DNA from: Thermoplasmata archaeon
GTDB taxonomy: Archaea > Thermoplasmatota > Thermoplasmata > Lutacidiplasmatales > UBA184
Assembly: GCA_022750455.1 (NCBI GenBank)
Contig: JAKIVR010000010.1
Coordinates: 1 to 54,613 of the forward strand
Direction of reading: 5' to 3'
DNA length: 54,613 nt
Part shown: one piece after another, positions 22,675 to 31,358 of the stretch
Position numbering within the stretch: the first letter of the stretch is position 1
Layout: each line of letters begins with the position of its first letter
The notes under the pieces: generated by a model
The model's input: the letters and a program-made list of their open reading frames with translations, nothing else
Databases searched by the model: none
Told to the model about the DNA's origin: nothing
Translations under genes and position numbers: made by a program

Positions 22675-24339
22675 CTACGGTTCCACGCGGCCCGCGGGCG
22701 ACCCGGCGCCGAGCGCCCGGCACAGAAAATCGTACTCCGGCGTCGACGCGATGACCGCCAGCGGCAGGTGGGCGCTCCCCAATCGCAGGAGCCCCTCCGC
22801 GTATCCGGCCTCCCGGGGAAGACGGGCCCGGGGCAGCCAATCGACCTCGGCCTCCGTGAGGTCGAAGAACGCCCGCGTCTCGGGGGCGACGGACGCCTGA
22901 CGAAGCCACAGCGTCGCTCGGAGGTTCTTCAGCAGCGAGGGACCGGCCGGCACGTGGAGGAAATCCTCCGGCGTCTGACTGAGGAGCAGAAGTCCGGCGC
23001 GGTAGTGTCGAACGTGCCGGACCATCGTGTCCATGAACGCGGCGGAGGTCGGGTGCCGCATGAGGAAATGGGCCTCGTCCACCAGGACGAGGGTCGGCCG
23101 GTTCGACGATCGGATCCGGTCGTAGATGAAGTCGAGGACGTAGGTGAGGTGGAACGGCATGTGCTCTTCGGGAACGCCGCTCAGGTCGAACACGATCGGC
23201 GTGCGTCCGACCTGGAGGGTGCTCGGTCCGTTGAGCTGGGAGAGCGATCCGGAGCGGAACACCTCCAGAAGTCCGGGGAGGCGGCCGGAGTTCGATGTCC
23301 GCCCGATCACCTCCGCCAGGTCGGAGAGTATGGGTGTGGGACCGCCGGCCTCGTACAGCTGATGAAGCGCCGAGTCGAGCGCCGCCACCTCTTCGTCCCG
23401 AAGGCTCGGGAACAGGGAGCGCAAGAGACCTCCCACGCGACCCGCCGTCTCGTCCCGGTCCCCGTCCACCGGGCCGGGGTCGAGCGGGTTGATCCGTTCC
23501 GTGCTCCGGTGGGCGGGACGCACGACCGATCCGCCGAGGGCTCGGGCGAACCCCCCGAACTCTCCGAGCGGGTCGACGATCAACAGCTCCAGCTCCGGCC
23601 GCATCCAGCGACTGCGCATCGCCATGAGGGAGGCGGCGAACGTCTTCCCCGACCCCGTGGCCCCGAAGATCGCCCAGGAGTGGCTGGCGTGGCGCCATCG
23701 GTTGAGGATCACCGGGGCGGCGTCGTCCAGGAGCAGGCCGACCAGTACTCCGCCCGGCTCGACGACGGATTCGTCGACGAAGGGAAAGAACGCGGCGACC
23801 GCGTCCGTCGGCAGCGTGTGCCAGAATCCGAGGGGCCGGGCCTCCGGGGCGACCCCGCCCGGGTCCGCGAGAGCCCGATCGGCTTCGTACAAGGGAATCC
23901 GGACCCGGAACCGCCACCGTGAGAGCCGGGCCGCCAGTTCGCCCCGACGACGCTTCGCGGCCCCCGGGGTCGGCGCGCGGACCGCCCACGCGCTGCCGAA
24001 GCGCCACAGCTCCTGTTCCCGGCCCGCGATCCGATGCGCGATCTCCCTCGTGCCCGCGACCTCCAGCTCCAGCTCCGCCGCCCGACCGGCCGGAGGATGG
24101 CTCGCCTGTTCCGCCTCGGCGAACCCCCCGGCCCGCTCCAAGGTTCGGAGCGCCTCCTCGACTGGCAGACGGTGCAGCTCGAGCCGGAGCTCGGCGATTT
24201 CCGATAGGGGGAGCGCTCGCCCGACGAACCCGAACGGCAGCTCGGACGGCAGGGCGGGTGTCAGGAGCGGCGCCTTCCATCCTGCCGGATCCCGGAGCAG
24301 ACCGGGGTCGAGGCGAGCGACGATCCGGAAGGGGGTCAC
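22675..24339 (-). CDS. VirB4/CedB/HerA-like ATPase
   Basis: A 554-residue cytoplasmic AAA+-like ATPase. After a variable N-terminal domain come Walker A FGATGSGKTFAA (about residue 225), LLIVDPLGEFGGFA, and Walker B TLVLVDEAHFLMRHP (about residue 415), then LLLLSQTPEDFL and a C-terminal DFLCRALG. This layout matches VirB4/TraC and archaeal CedB ATPases that power pilus assembly or DNA movement. Start choice: GTG at 24339 overlaps the previous stop as GTGA and is preceded by GGAGGAGG at good spacing. The open frame continues 84 codons further, but that is the shadow of the upstream gene. Confidence 0.88.
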   Translation of the reverse strand: MTPFRIVARLDPGLLRDPAGWKAPLLTPALPSELPFGFVGRALPLSEIAELRLELHRLPVEEALRTLERAGGFAEAEQASHPPAGRAAELELEVAGTREIAHRIAGREQELWRFGSAWAVRAPTPGAAKRRRGELAARLSRWRFRVRIPLYEADRALADPGGVAPEARPLGFWHTLPTDAVAAFFPFVDESVVEPGGVLVGLLLDDAAPVILNRWRHASHSWAIFGATGSGKTFAASLMAMRSRWMRPELELLIVDPLGEFGGFARALGGSVVRPAHRSTERINPLDPGPVDGDRDETAGRVGGLLRSLFPSLRDEEVAALDSALHQLYEAGGPTPILSDLAEVIGRTSNSGRLPGLLEVFRSGSLSQLNGPSTLQVGRTPIVFDLSGVPEEHMPFHLTYVLDFIYDRIRSSNRPTLVLVDEAHFLMRHPTSAAFMDTMVRHVRHYRAGLLLLSQTPEDFLHVPAGPSLLKNLRATLWLRQASVAPETRAFFDLTEAEVDWLPRARLPREAGYAEGLLRLGSAHLPLAVIASTPEYDFLCRALGAGSPAGRVEP

Positions 24340-24710
24340 GGGAATCCTCCTCCCCACGCCGACGGGGCGCCGGGCAGGTACAGCGCCGCAACGATCCCAC
24401 CGGCCAACGAAATCGAGGCGAGGGAGGTGAGCGGAGCGAGGACGAGATCCGCCAACATCCCGGCCCCCAGGAGAAGCAGAGTCGGCGCGAACGTTCGAAC
24501 ATCCCGGGGAGAACTCCCTCGGAGGTCCGCCCGCCGTTCCCTCGACCGTGCGACCAGGATCTCCGCGAGCGCGAGAGCCCCGATCGTCCACGTCACTTCT
24601 GCGAACCAGTGGGAACCGATCGCCAGCAAGGCCGCGACCAGCCCGGCTCCCGCGGTGACGGCCGTCAGCTCCGAGGCCGAACGGAGCTCGGCGCTCGCCA
24701 GAGCTGTCAT
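24336..24710 (-). CDS. Small polytopic membrane protein of the T4SS-like operon
   Basis: A 124-residue protein from ATG at 24710 (MTALASAELRSASEL). It has two pairs of hydrophobic helices (about residues 15-32, 36-54, 77-93 and 96-113) separated by a basic loop (ARSRERRADLRGSS). No family recognised. Both ends are translationally coupled: its start overlaps the preceding stop as ATGA and its stop overlaps the VirB4-like start as GTGA. Position between VirB3/PrgI-like and VirB4-like genes suggests a membrane scaffold of the channel. Confidence 0.75.
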   Translation of the reverse strand: MTALASAELRSASELTAVTAGAGLVAALLAIGSHWFAEVTWTIGALALAEILVARSRERRADLRGSSPRDVRTFAPTLLLLGAGMLADLVLAPLTSLASISLAGGIVAALYLPGAPSAWGGGFP

Positions 24711-25477
24711 GGGGGCCCCGGCTCGGCGATCCCGGGGCATCGTCGAGCGATCTCCTCGGCGGAGACCCGGCGGTACGGGATCTCCATCGCGTCGAGGCCC
24801 GCCGCCACGCCCTGGAGGGTCGCCGACAGCTGATCCAGCCCGGCGTGGCCGCCCGACCGGGAGCCCACCACGACGAGGACTCGGCGCGCCCTCCGTCGCC
24901 GCAGGAGCAGGCGGATCATCTCCGCGTACCCGGCGGCCGCGGTCGCTTCCGGGCCAGGAGGCAGCGGCGGCTTCGGTAGCACCGGCGCGGCTCGACGGGG
25001 TACCGATCCCACTTGGAAGAACGCGACCGGATCAATGGATCGGAGCAGACCGGTATACCCGTCGAACAGACGACGCCGGTCGAGGGGCGGGAGGAAGGCA
25101 ACCGGGATCCCCTCGGCCTCGAGGGCGGCGACCCACCGACCGGCGCGGTCCTTCAGGGCGGGGGATCCGGGACCCGGCGGCGGGGTGGCCACGGGTTCAT
25201 GCTCCCCCGAGCAGTACTGCCACCGGACCCAGGCTGTGGCGCGCTCATCCAACGACCAACCGTCCGGCCGGTAGACGGCCACGACGAATCCTCCGGCCAG
25301 GAACGGAAGCCAAGTGAGGGCGCCCGCCACGGCGGCGACCCCGCCGCCGAGCGCGGCGATCAGGAAGAACTTGAGACCGTCCCTCGCGGAGGGGAACGGC
25401 CCGAACCGGGGGGACCGAAGGAGCGGAGGGGGGAGCGGGATGTTCCCGTTCCGGTCGAGACCGTCGGAGCTCGCCAT
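24707..25477 (-). CDS. PrgI/VirB3-like membrane protein
   Basis: A 256-residue protein. The N-terminus has IPLPPPLLRSPRFG, then a tight pair of membrane helices (about residues 36-67, FFLIAALGGGVAAVAGALTW and LPFLAGGFVVAVY), then PDGWSLDERATAWVRW. The topology and the leading proline segment resemble PrgI/VirB3-type proteins that sit beside the VirB4 ATPase. The remaining 170 residues are soluble, with an alpha/beta part (RRVLVVVGSRSGGHAGLDQ). The assignment is by topology and context. Its ATG follows the VirB6-like stop directly. Confidence 0.7.
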   Translation of the reverse strand: MASSDGLDRNGNIPLPPPLLRSPRFGPFPSARDGLKFFLIAALGGGVAAVAGALTWLPFLAGGFVVAVYRPDGWSLDERATAWVRWQYCSGEHEPVATPPPGPGSPALKDRAGRWVAALEAEGIPVAFLPPLDRRRLFDGYTGLLRSIDPVAFFQVGSVPRRAAPVLPKPPLPPGPEATAAAGYAEMIRLLLRRRRARRVLVVVGSRSGGHAGLDQLSATLQGVAAGLDAMEIPYRRVSAEEIARRCPGIAEPGPP

Positions 25478-26605
25478 TCAGCCCCCTCGCATCCCGCGGA
25501 AGTGGCCGAACGGGCTCCCGTCGTTCGACGGGGAGCTCCCGCCCTTGGACGGAGGCCTCGGCGCGACGTGCCGAAGAAGGTGGTCCACCCCGTGGCCGAG
25601 GACGGCGCCCGCGGCCGCCGGGATCGCGCCCGGGAACGGACGTTCGAGGGCCTCCCCGACCCCCTTCGCGAGTCGCCCGGCCGCCGCGCCGGCCGGTAGG
25701 GCGGCCGAGATCGGTCGCGCCCAGGCGGTCGCACCGACGGAGAGCGCGGAGAGGCCCCGCTGCACGCCGCCGACCAGCGCCCCGCCCGCGGAGGGCATTC
25801 CGGCGGCTGTCAGGTTCCCGGCGGCGAGGGCGAGGAGGGCGGGGGAGCCGAGCGCCACCACGAGGTAACCGACGAGGAGGACGTTCGAGGGACAGCCGAC
25901 GGCGAGCTCTAAGGGGATGATCATGACACAGGGGAGGAACGCGAGCTCTCCGAACCACAGCCAGGCCCGACGCGCCAACGGGGCGAGGGTCGGGATCGGC
26001 CAGAGGATCGTGAAGATCGGAAGGAGGACCAGGAGTACGCCGAGCATGGCGTTCCGTACCGCGACCAGCAGGACCAGGAGGAGAATGAGCGAGAAGAGGA
26101 CGAACGCGAGGACGAACGCGAGCGCCCCGTTGTCCCAGGAGAACTGAAGGAATCCGATCCCTCCCAGGTTCGTCCACGTCTCCCACGCGCCCCCGTCGAA
26201 CGACGCGAGGACGGGGTAGGTGGCCCCGGCGAGGCCGAACAGCGCCCCCGCGACCGGGAGGCTGAAGTTGGCGAGGACGACGCCGAAGACGAACCGGGGG
26301 AGCAGGTTCGCGAGCTTGGCGATCGGACCGAAGCTCGCGCGCACCACGTAGAGGAGGCCGATGCCCACGGCCACGAGCGCGATGGCCGGGTCGACGAGCG
26401 AGCCAAGCACGAAGGTGCTCATCGACGCCGCGGTCGCCAGGAACCCGCTCCCGCCAGACGCGCCGAGAGACGGAAAGAGGGCGGCGGGCTGGAGCAGAGG
26501 TACGAGGAGGTAGTCGTACGTCGGCTCGATGACCGCGCTGAGGGCCGCCGTGAGCACCGCGAAGAGCGCGAACAGCCACCCGTTGAGGATCGAAGACGGG
26601 TCCAC
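25478..26605 (-). CDS. VirB6/CedA-like polytopic membrane protein
   Basis: A 375-residue protein with about seven to eight membrane helices: WLFALFAVLTAALSAV, ALVAVGIGLLYVV, FVFGVVLANFSLPVAGALFG, AFVLAFVLFSLILLLVLLVAV, MLGVLLVLLPIFTILW, FLPCVMIIPLELAVG and VLLVGYLVVALGSPALLALAAG. A hydrophilic, Gly/Ser/Pro-rich C-terminus of about 100 residues faces the cytoplasm. The arrangement is that of VirB6/TrbL/CedA channel proteins. Sequence identity to named families cannot be judged by eye; order in the operon (VirB2-like, VirB6-like, VirB3-like, VirB4-like) supports the call. Confidence 0.75.
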   Translation of the reverse strand: MDPSSILNGWLFALFAVLTAALSAVIEPTYDYLLVPLLQPAALFPSLGASGGSGFLATAASMSTFVLGSLVDPAIALVAVGIGLLYVVRASFGPIAKLANLLPRFVFGVVLANFSLPVAGALFGLAGATYPVLASFDGGAWETWTNLGGIGFLQFSWDNGALAFVLAFVLFSLILLLVLLVAVRNAMLGVLLVLLPIFTILWPIPTLAPLARRAWLWFGELAFLPCVMIIPLELAVGCPSNVLLVGYLVVALGSPALLALAAGNLTAAGMPSAGGALVGGVQRGLSALSVGATAWARPISAALPAGAAAGRLAKGVGEALERPFPGAIPAAAGAVLGHGVDHLLRHVAPRPPSKGGSSPSNDGSPFGHFRGMRGG

Positions 26606-26615
26606 GGGCGCTCCC

Positions 26616-26981
26616 TCACGCGCCCGTGAGGACCCACTGGGCGAGGCTCCACGCGAGACCGGTGATCGCCGCGGTGAACACGAGCGTACCGATCAATGCA
26701 TCCCGGGCCCTCTCCTTCGCTTGGACCTTCTTGGTGACGTCGTTGGAGAACCAGCTGAACGCCACTCGCGACCAGACGAGGGCCAGGATCGCGCTCCCCC
26801 CGGCCGCCACGAGCACGACGAGCCGGTTCAGCGCGCTCGAAAAGTTGCCGACCGCCGAGTCGTTCGCGGTGTTGACGGAGGCCGTCTCCCTCCCGGGCGG
26901 AGAGTGTGGAGCGGCCGGACTCGGGACGGCCAACGCCAGCGCGGCGGCGAGAAGCAGGACGGGAACGGCCGCCCACGTCAT
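26616..26981 (-). CDS. VirB2/CedA1-like pilin subunit
   Basis: A 121-residue protein: a signal peptide (about residues 4-23), a short outside segment with N-x-S/T sites, then two long hydrophobic helices (about 53-73 and 94-115) joined by a basic loop (SNDVTKKVQAKERARDA). Two helices with a short positive loop is the defining layout of VirB2/TrbC pilins and of archaeal CedA1/TedC, which form conjugative-type pili. Its start overlaps the stop of the PKD protein by 4 bases and it ends 10 bases before the VirB6-like gene. Confidence 0.75.
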   Translation of the reverse strand: MTWAAVPVLLLAAALALAVPSPAAPHSPPGRETASVNTANDSAVGNFSSALNRLVVLVAAGGSAILALVWSRVAFSWFSNDVTKKVQAKERARDALIGTLVFTAAITGLAWSLAQWVLTGA

Positions 26982-29269
26982 GGGGGCAGGGCTCCGTCCT
27001 CCCCCGAGATCGTTCCCCGTGGTCGGGGAGCGGCCCAGCTGAACCGCTCGGATCCTTCGCCGTCCTCCTCAGTACGGACCCGGCCGGCCGAGCGCCACTG
27101 CCCGAGGGCGCGCGTCACCTCCTCGCGATCGATCCCCTCCTCCTCCGCCAGCAATTGGACGGTGGAAGCGTCCAAGCCCTCTCCCTCCCGGAGGATCCGG
27201 CGCACGACGAGGAGCGCGTTCGGGTCGGTCCCCGAGCGTCCGCCTCCGGGGGGATTCGAGGACGTCGGACGCCGTCGCCACCAGTACCATCCGCCGCCCG
27301 CGAGACCGAGTAGGGCGAGAACCGCCCCGGCTCCCACCGCCCAGCCCGCCACCCCTGACCCGTTGGAGACCGGCGACGACGGGGTCGGATCGGAGGGCGG
27401 GACCGGGAGAGTGGGAGGTACGATCGCGACGGGGTCGGCGCGGAGCAGCACGGCGAGGCTCGTCGCGTTGAACGCGCCCAACGAATCGGTGACATTGACG
27501 CGAACGGCGAGAGCGCCGACGGTCGTAGGGAGCGCGTCCCACGTCAACCGGCCCGGGACGGAGAGCGTCCCGCTCGTCCCTTCTCCGTCGCTCATCTGGA
27601 TCGCGTAGGCGTAGGGCGGCTCCCCGCCAACGACGTTGACCGTGATCGGAAGCGACAGGTTCGAGGTCGGCGCGTCCGAGGGGACCGAAGCCTCGACCTG
27701 CAACGGCGGGGCAAGATCGATCGAGAAGTTGCGCACGTACGAGACCCCGGCGCCGTCGACGATTCGAAGGAGGAGGAGCGCCGTACCGGTGCCGGTGAGC
27801 GGGGCGCTCCACGAGAGGAGGCCGTCGCTCCCCAACGTGCCATTCATCCCCGTGGCGGCCGGAACGTCCCCGGACGTCGCGATCGACCAGGTGAGGGGAG
27901 GCGTTCCGCCCGTGGAGACCCCGAGGAGGGCGACCCGCGCCCCGGAGTCCGCGTCGGTCGGGGAGACGTTGACGGCGACGGCCGGAGGCGGGGCGATCGC
28001 CAACAGCGGAACGGTCCGGGTGGCATTCTCCCCGAGCGTGTCGGTGACGGCGAGATGGAGCCAGGCGAAACCGGGCGTCTGCGAGACGACGGGCTCCGTC
28101 CAGTTTCCCGGGGTGGTGACGAAGACCGTGAAGGTCGAGCCACTGGGAAGGATGGTACCGGTCACGGTGTACGGGGCCGTCCCGCCAGCGACGTGTACGA
28201 CGACCGGAAACGAGCTGCCGATATCCTCGCCGGCGGACGCCACGGTCGCCGAGAGATTGAGCGGCGCGCTGACGACGATCGTCCGGTTCGCTTCCGTCAC
28301 CCGGCCGAGGGCGTCGGTCACCGAGACGTTCAACATCGCGAGCCCGGGCGTGTCGAGCTCCAGCGACCACGGATTCGCGGCGCTCGTGTCCCCTTGACTA
28401 TCGGTCCACGCGACCGTGTACGGGGCCACCCCCCCGGCCTCGTCGACCGTGGCGGTGAACGGCACCCCGGAGTCGAGGGATCCGGACGAGAGGCGAATGG
28501 CGGCGGAGAGATTGGAGGCGACGAACAGAGGATCCGGTGTCGGAGCCCAGGCGACCGCTCCGAAGACGTCGGTGACCTGGATCGCCGGATGGAAGATCCC
28601 CGCCTCATAGGGATGATCAAGGGTCACCGGCCCGTCGAGCGCCTCGGTGACCTCGGTCGAGTTCCCATCGCCGAAGTCGAACTGTACTTCGAACGGACCG
28701 GCGCCTCCCGAGATCTCCGAGTTCAGACGGACCGATTGCCCCGGCAGTACCAGATCCGTGGCGGGGATCCACGGACTCAGGGTCAACGGAGCAGCGACCA
28801 CAAGAAACGCGAGGGAGGTCCCGTTGTCCGTGGCCAGGGTCCCGTTGCAGTCCAGCGATGCGGAGACGTTGAACTGGATCGTCGTACCGCCCGAGGCGTA
28901 CAGGTACGCCGTGAAGGTCACCGCGAGCCCCTCGGTGGCGTTCAGGGCGCCCGGTGCCCCGTACGACGGTTGCAGCACCCAGCTCGTGGCCATCGGACCA
29001 AGTCGGCATCCGCCGATCCCCGGAACGATCGACGCCTGCAGCTTGACGGCGCCCCCGGGATACGTGGTCGCCGTCGTGGGCGTCACCTCGACCGCCATGG
29101 TCGGTTTGCCCTCCACGTGGCGGATCGGCGCGGCGGTCGGGGGCTCCGACACGCTCGCCCGCACGAAGAATCCCGGCGACGACAGGAGCACCGCTCCCAA
29201 GATCGCCACGACGCCGATCGTTCCCCAGGTCCGCTGGCTCCATCCCCTTCGGCTCTGCCGCTCGTTCAC
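26978..29269 (-). CDS. PKD/Ig-repeat surface protein with C-terminal winged helix; first gene of T4SS-like operon
   Basis: A 763-residue protein from GTG at 29269. A membrane anchor lies at about residues 15-35. The ectodomain has about six Ig/PKD-like repeats of the style GGVAPYTVAWTDSQGD, GGTAPYTVTGTILPSG and GGEPPYAYAIQMSDGEG, plus a PKD hallmark VQFDFGDGNSTEV, and many sequons. A second helix follows (about 641-664, GWAVGAGAVLALLGLAGGGW), then an inside domain at about 682-735 (ALLVVRRILREGEGLDASTVQLL and EVTRALGQWRSAGRV) that reads as a winged helix. It may bind partner cells or DNA outside and signal or anchor inside. Its stop overlaps the pilin start (ATGA). Confidence 0.8.
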   Translation of the reverse strand: MNERQSRRGWSQRTWGTIGVVAILGAVLLSSPGFFVRASVSEPPTAAPIRHVEGKPTMAVEVTPTTATTYPGGAVKLQASIVPGIGGCRLGPMATSWVLQPSYGAPGALNATEGLAVTFTAYLYASGGTTIQFNVSASLDCNGTLATDNGTSLAFLVVAAPLTLSPWIPATDLVLPGQSVRLNSEISGGAGPFEVQFDFGDGNSTEVTEALDGPVTLDHPYEAGIFHPAIQVTDVFGAVAWAPTPDPLFVASNLSAAIRLSSGSLDSGVPFTATVDEAGGVAPYTVAWTDSQGDTSAANPWSLELDTPGLAMLNVSVTDALGRVTEANRTIVVSAPLNLSATVASAGEDIGSSFPVVVHVAGGTAPYTVTGTILPSGSTFTVFVTTPGNWTEPVVSQTPGFAWLHLAVTDTLGENATRTVPLLAIAPPPAVAVNVSPTDADSGARVALLGVSTGGTPPLTWSIATSGDVPAATGMNGTLGSDGLLSWSAPLTGTGTALLLLRIVDGAGVSYVRNFSIDLAPPLQVEASVPSDAPTSNLSLPITVNVVGGEPPYAYAIQMSDGEGTSGTLSVPGRLTWDALPTTVGALAVRVNVTDSLGAFNATSLAVLLRADPVAIVPPTLPVPPSDPTPSSPVSNGSGVAGWAVGAGAVLALLGLAGGGWYWWRRRPTSSNPPGGGRSGTDPNALLVVRRILREGEGLDASTVQLLAEEEGIDREEVTRALGQWRSAGRVRTEEDGEGSERFSWAAPRPRGTISGEDGALPP

Positions 29270-29340
29270 TCAGCCCACCCCGACGGGGGAGTCGGGGCGG
29301 GATACATCCGGCTGCGTCGACCGGCGAACGGTGAACGCCG

Positions 29341-30012
29341 CTAGCGATACACCGCGTGGATCGCCACGTGGTCCCGCGCGAACGGGGAGAGGTCGACGCT
29401 GTCCTGCAATGCGAACCCCCGATCCGCGAGGATCCGTCGGGTCTCCGCGACGATGGCGGAGCTCCCCTGTCGTTGCGTTACCGACCGGACCTTGAGCATC
29501 AGGAGGCCGACGCCGCCGGGCGCGAGGGATGCGGCGGCGTTGTCGGCGAAGATCGCGGACTGGTTGCGCTGGGCCACGTCCTGGTACAGCAGATCGACCG
29601 GTCCCGCGTCGGCCGCGTACCGCTCCGGCAGCTGGGCGTCGGCGAGGATCGGCCAGAGGTTCTTCCGGACGCGGGCGACGTCCAAGAGGGCGGCGAACGC
29701 CATCGGGCTCTTCTCCACGACGGCGATCGTCGCCTCGGGCGCCGCCTCCGCCAGATGGCTCGCCGTGGTGCCGTGGCCGCCGCCCAGGTACAGCATGCGT
29801 CGGCACTGGTCGAGCGGAAGGGGCGTGCCGCCCCGCACGATGTACGCCGCCAACTTGCTCCGCCACGGGTCCCACTTCCGGAGCTCGCCGTCGGGGTCCG
29901 AGATCAGCGCCTCGTCCCGGAGCTTCACGCCGGGGGCAGCGTTCCGGGTGTACAGCGAGGAGCCGACCCGATAGATCCCCGGCCACTCGGCCGCTGCGTC
30001 CGGTCGGCTCAT
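29341..30012 (-). CDS. flpA: Fibrillarin-like RNA 2'-O-methyltransferase
   Basis: A 223-residue SAM enzyme that with Nop5, L7Ae and box C/D guide RNAs methylates rRNA and tRNA riboses. Signatures: LYTRNAAPGVKLRDEALI near the N-terminus, LYLGGGHGTTASHLAEAAPE (SAM motif I), VDLLYQDVAQRNQSAIFADNA, and GVGLLMLKVRSVT with the catalytic Lys. Nop5, normally adjacent, is not in this window. The start is ATG 30012, overlapping the RidA stop as ATGA. The gene lies 71 bases upstream of the T4SS-like operon on the same strand. Confidence 0.92.
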   Translation of the reverse strand: MSRPDAAAEWPGIYRVGSSLYTRNAAPGVKLRDEALISDPDGELRKWDPWRSKLAAYIVRGGTPLPLDQCRRMLYLGGGHGTTASHLAEAAPEATIAVVEKSPMAFAALLDVARVRKNLWPILADAQLPERYAADAGPVDLLYQDVAQRNQSAIFADNAAASLAPGGVGLLMLKVRSVTQRQGSSAIVAETRRILADRGFALQDSVDLSPFARDHVAIHAVYR

Positions 30013-30482
30013 CCCGGGACAGCCCAGAGCTGCGCCCACAGCTCCACTTCGACCGGGAAGTTCAACGGCAGCGCGGGAACGCCGACCGCCACGCGCGAGG
30101 GGCGACCGGGCTCCCCGAAGATGGCGACGAGCGGTTCGGTGGCGCCGTTGGCGACGACGTGCTGCTGGGTGAACCCGGGGGAGGAGGCGACGAAGACCTG
30201 CACCCGGACGATCCGCTCGATGCGATCGATGGTTCCGATCAGCGACTGCACGGCGCTCAACGCTTGGAACGTCGCCAGCTGCGCCGCCTCCTGCGCCTGC
30301 GGGATCGACACGTCCCGTTCGACCAGCCCCGGATGGAGGACCTCGCCGCCTCGGAACGCTCCTTGTCCGGCCACGTAGACCATGTGGTTGGCCCGTACGG
30401 CCGGGGCGTACGAACCTTTCGGTTCCGGAGGCGGCGGGAGCGTCCATTTCAGTCGGGCGAGGTTTTCCGTGGGGGTCGGCAT
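30009..30482 (-). CDS. ridA: RidA-family enamine/imine deaminase
   Basis: A 157-residue protein of the RidA/YjgF family, trimeric enzymes that hydrolyse reactive 2-aminoacrylate and related enamines. The body contains NHMVYVAGQGAFRGG, QAQEAAQLATFQALSAVQSLIG, RIVRVQVFVASSPGF and PSRVAVGVPALPLNFPVEVELWA, which carries the conserved Arg and the closing beta strand. The ATG at 30482 (MPTPTENLARLKW) is preferred over longer open frame upstream because it matches family length. It is coupled to fibrillarin by a 4-base overlap and divergent from the zinc-ribbon gene. Confidence 0.88.
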   Translation of the reverse strand: MPTPTENLARLKWTLPPPPEPKGSYAPAVRANHMVYVAGQGAFRGGEVLHPGLVERDVSIPQAQEAAQLATFQALSAVQSLIGTIDRIERIVRVQVFVASSPGFTQQHVVANGATEPLVAIFGEPGRPSRVAVGVPALPLNFPVEVELWAQLWAVPG

Positions 30483-30565
30483 GTCCCCCCCGACCGTCCG
30501 GGACCCAAAAGGTCCCCGTGGCCGAACCCCTAACGTTTTTGATGCGAGGGGGTTCGGACCCGTCG

Positions 30566-31264
30566 ATGGTCCGCTTGTTCTGGCGCGGCAAGAAGGACGA
30601 GCCGGCCGACGAGGAGGAGAAGCCCGCACCTCCTGAGCCGGCCGCGCCGCCGAAGGTCGCCGCCTCGAAGGCGCCGCTCCCCAAGGCCCCGACACCGGCG
30701 ACCCCGGCCTCGGGAGCTCGTCCCGCGACGAACCTAGCTCCCAAGTCTCCGTCTGGAGCAACTCCCCCATCGAACTCCCCGGACATCGCACCAGCGGCGG
30801 GAAAATCCAAGGTACTCGCCAGTGCACCCTCGAGGACGTCCGCATCCGCCGACCCCCCGGTGAAGGCTCCCGGCTCCCCGGATCTCCCGGCCAGAGCGCA
30901 CTCCTCGCTGAACCCTCTGGCCCGAAAGGCCCCGGCCAAGTCCGGCCCCGCGCCATCACCCAAGTCGAAGACCGGTCCCCCCACCCCGTCCAGCGGCGGA
31001 TCGCCGCGTTCCCCTCCGCCGCCTCCCTCAGCACCGGTCGAGGAGATCGCTCCGGAGCCGGTTGCAACTCCCGGCCCCGCCGCGCCGCCCCCCGCCCCTC
31101 CGGTCCGAGCGACCCTGACCTCCCCGCCTCCGCTCCCGATTCGGGAGGAGACGACGGACGCGAGCCGCGGCCGAGGCCGACGGGGCCCGGCGACCTGCTT
31201 CCTCTGCGGAACGCGCTTGGTCGACGGGCACTGCTCGACCTGTCAAATGACCTGGGTCGAATGA
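30566..31264 (+). CDS. Pro/Ala-rich disordered protein with C-terminal zinc ribbon
   Basis: About 232 residues from ATG 30566 (MVRLFWRGKKDEPADEEE); earlier starts at 30518 (GTG) and 30542 are possible. After a short basic/acidic head, some 160 residues are Pro, Ala, Ser and Lys-rich without predicted structure. The C-terminus has two CxxC pairs (CFLCGTRLVDGHCSTCQMTW), a compact zinc ribbon. The composition suggests a flexible tether for the ribbon. Function unknown. A run of five T at 31302-31306 after the stop could terminate its transcript. Confidence 0.7.
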   Translation: MVRLFWRGKKDEPADEEEKPAPPEPAAPPKVAASKAPLPKAPTPATPASGARPATNLAPKSPSGATPPSNSPDIAPAAGKSKVLASAPSRTSASADPPVKAPGSPDLPARAHSSLNPLARKAPAKSGPAPSPKSKTGPPTPSSGGSPRSPPPPPSAPVEEIAPEPVATPGPAAPPPAPPVRATLTSPPPLPIREETTDASRGRGRRGPATCFLCGTRLVDGHCSTCQMTWVE

Positions 31265-31358
31265 ACGGCTCCGGGGCGGCGCCGGCGTCGTCGAGCGCAC
31301 CTTTTTGGATGAGAGCGCATACTCTCCCATCCCTTCGCGGGGACGGAGCTTAGTTCTC

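Noticed and set aside
24340-24591. 84-codon N-terminal extension of the VirB4-like ATPase
   Set aside because: It overlaps the upstream membrane-protein gene, while GTG 24339 has a strong ribosome-binding site and a 4-base overlap.
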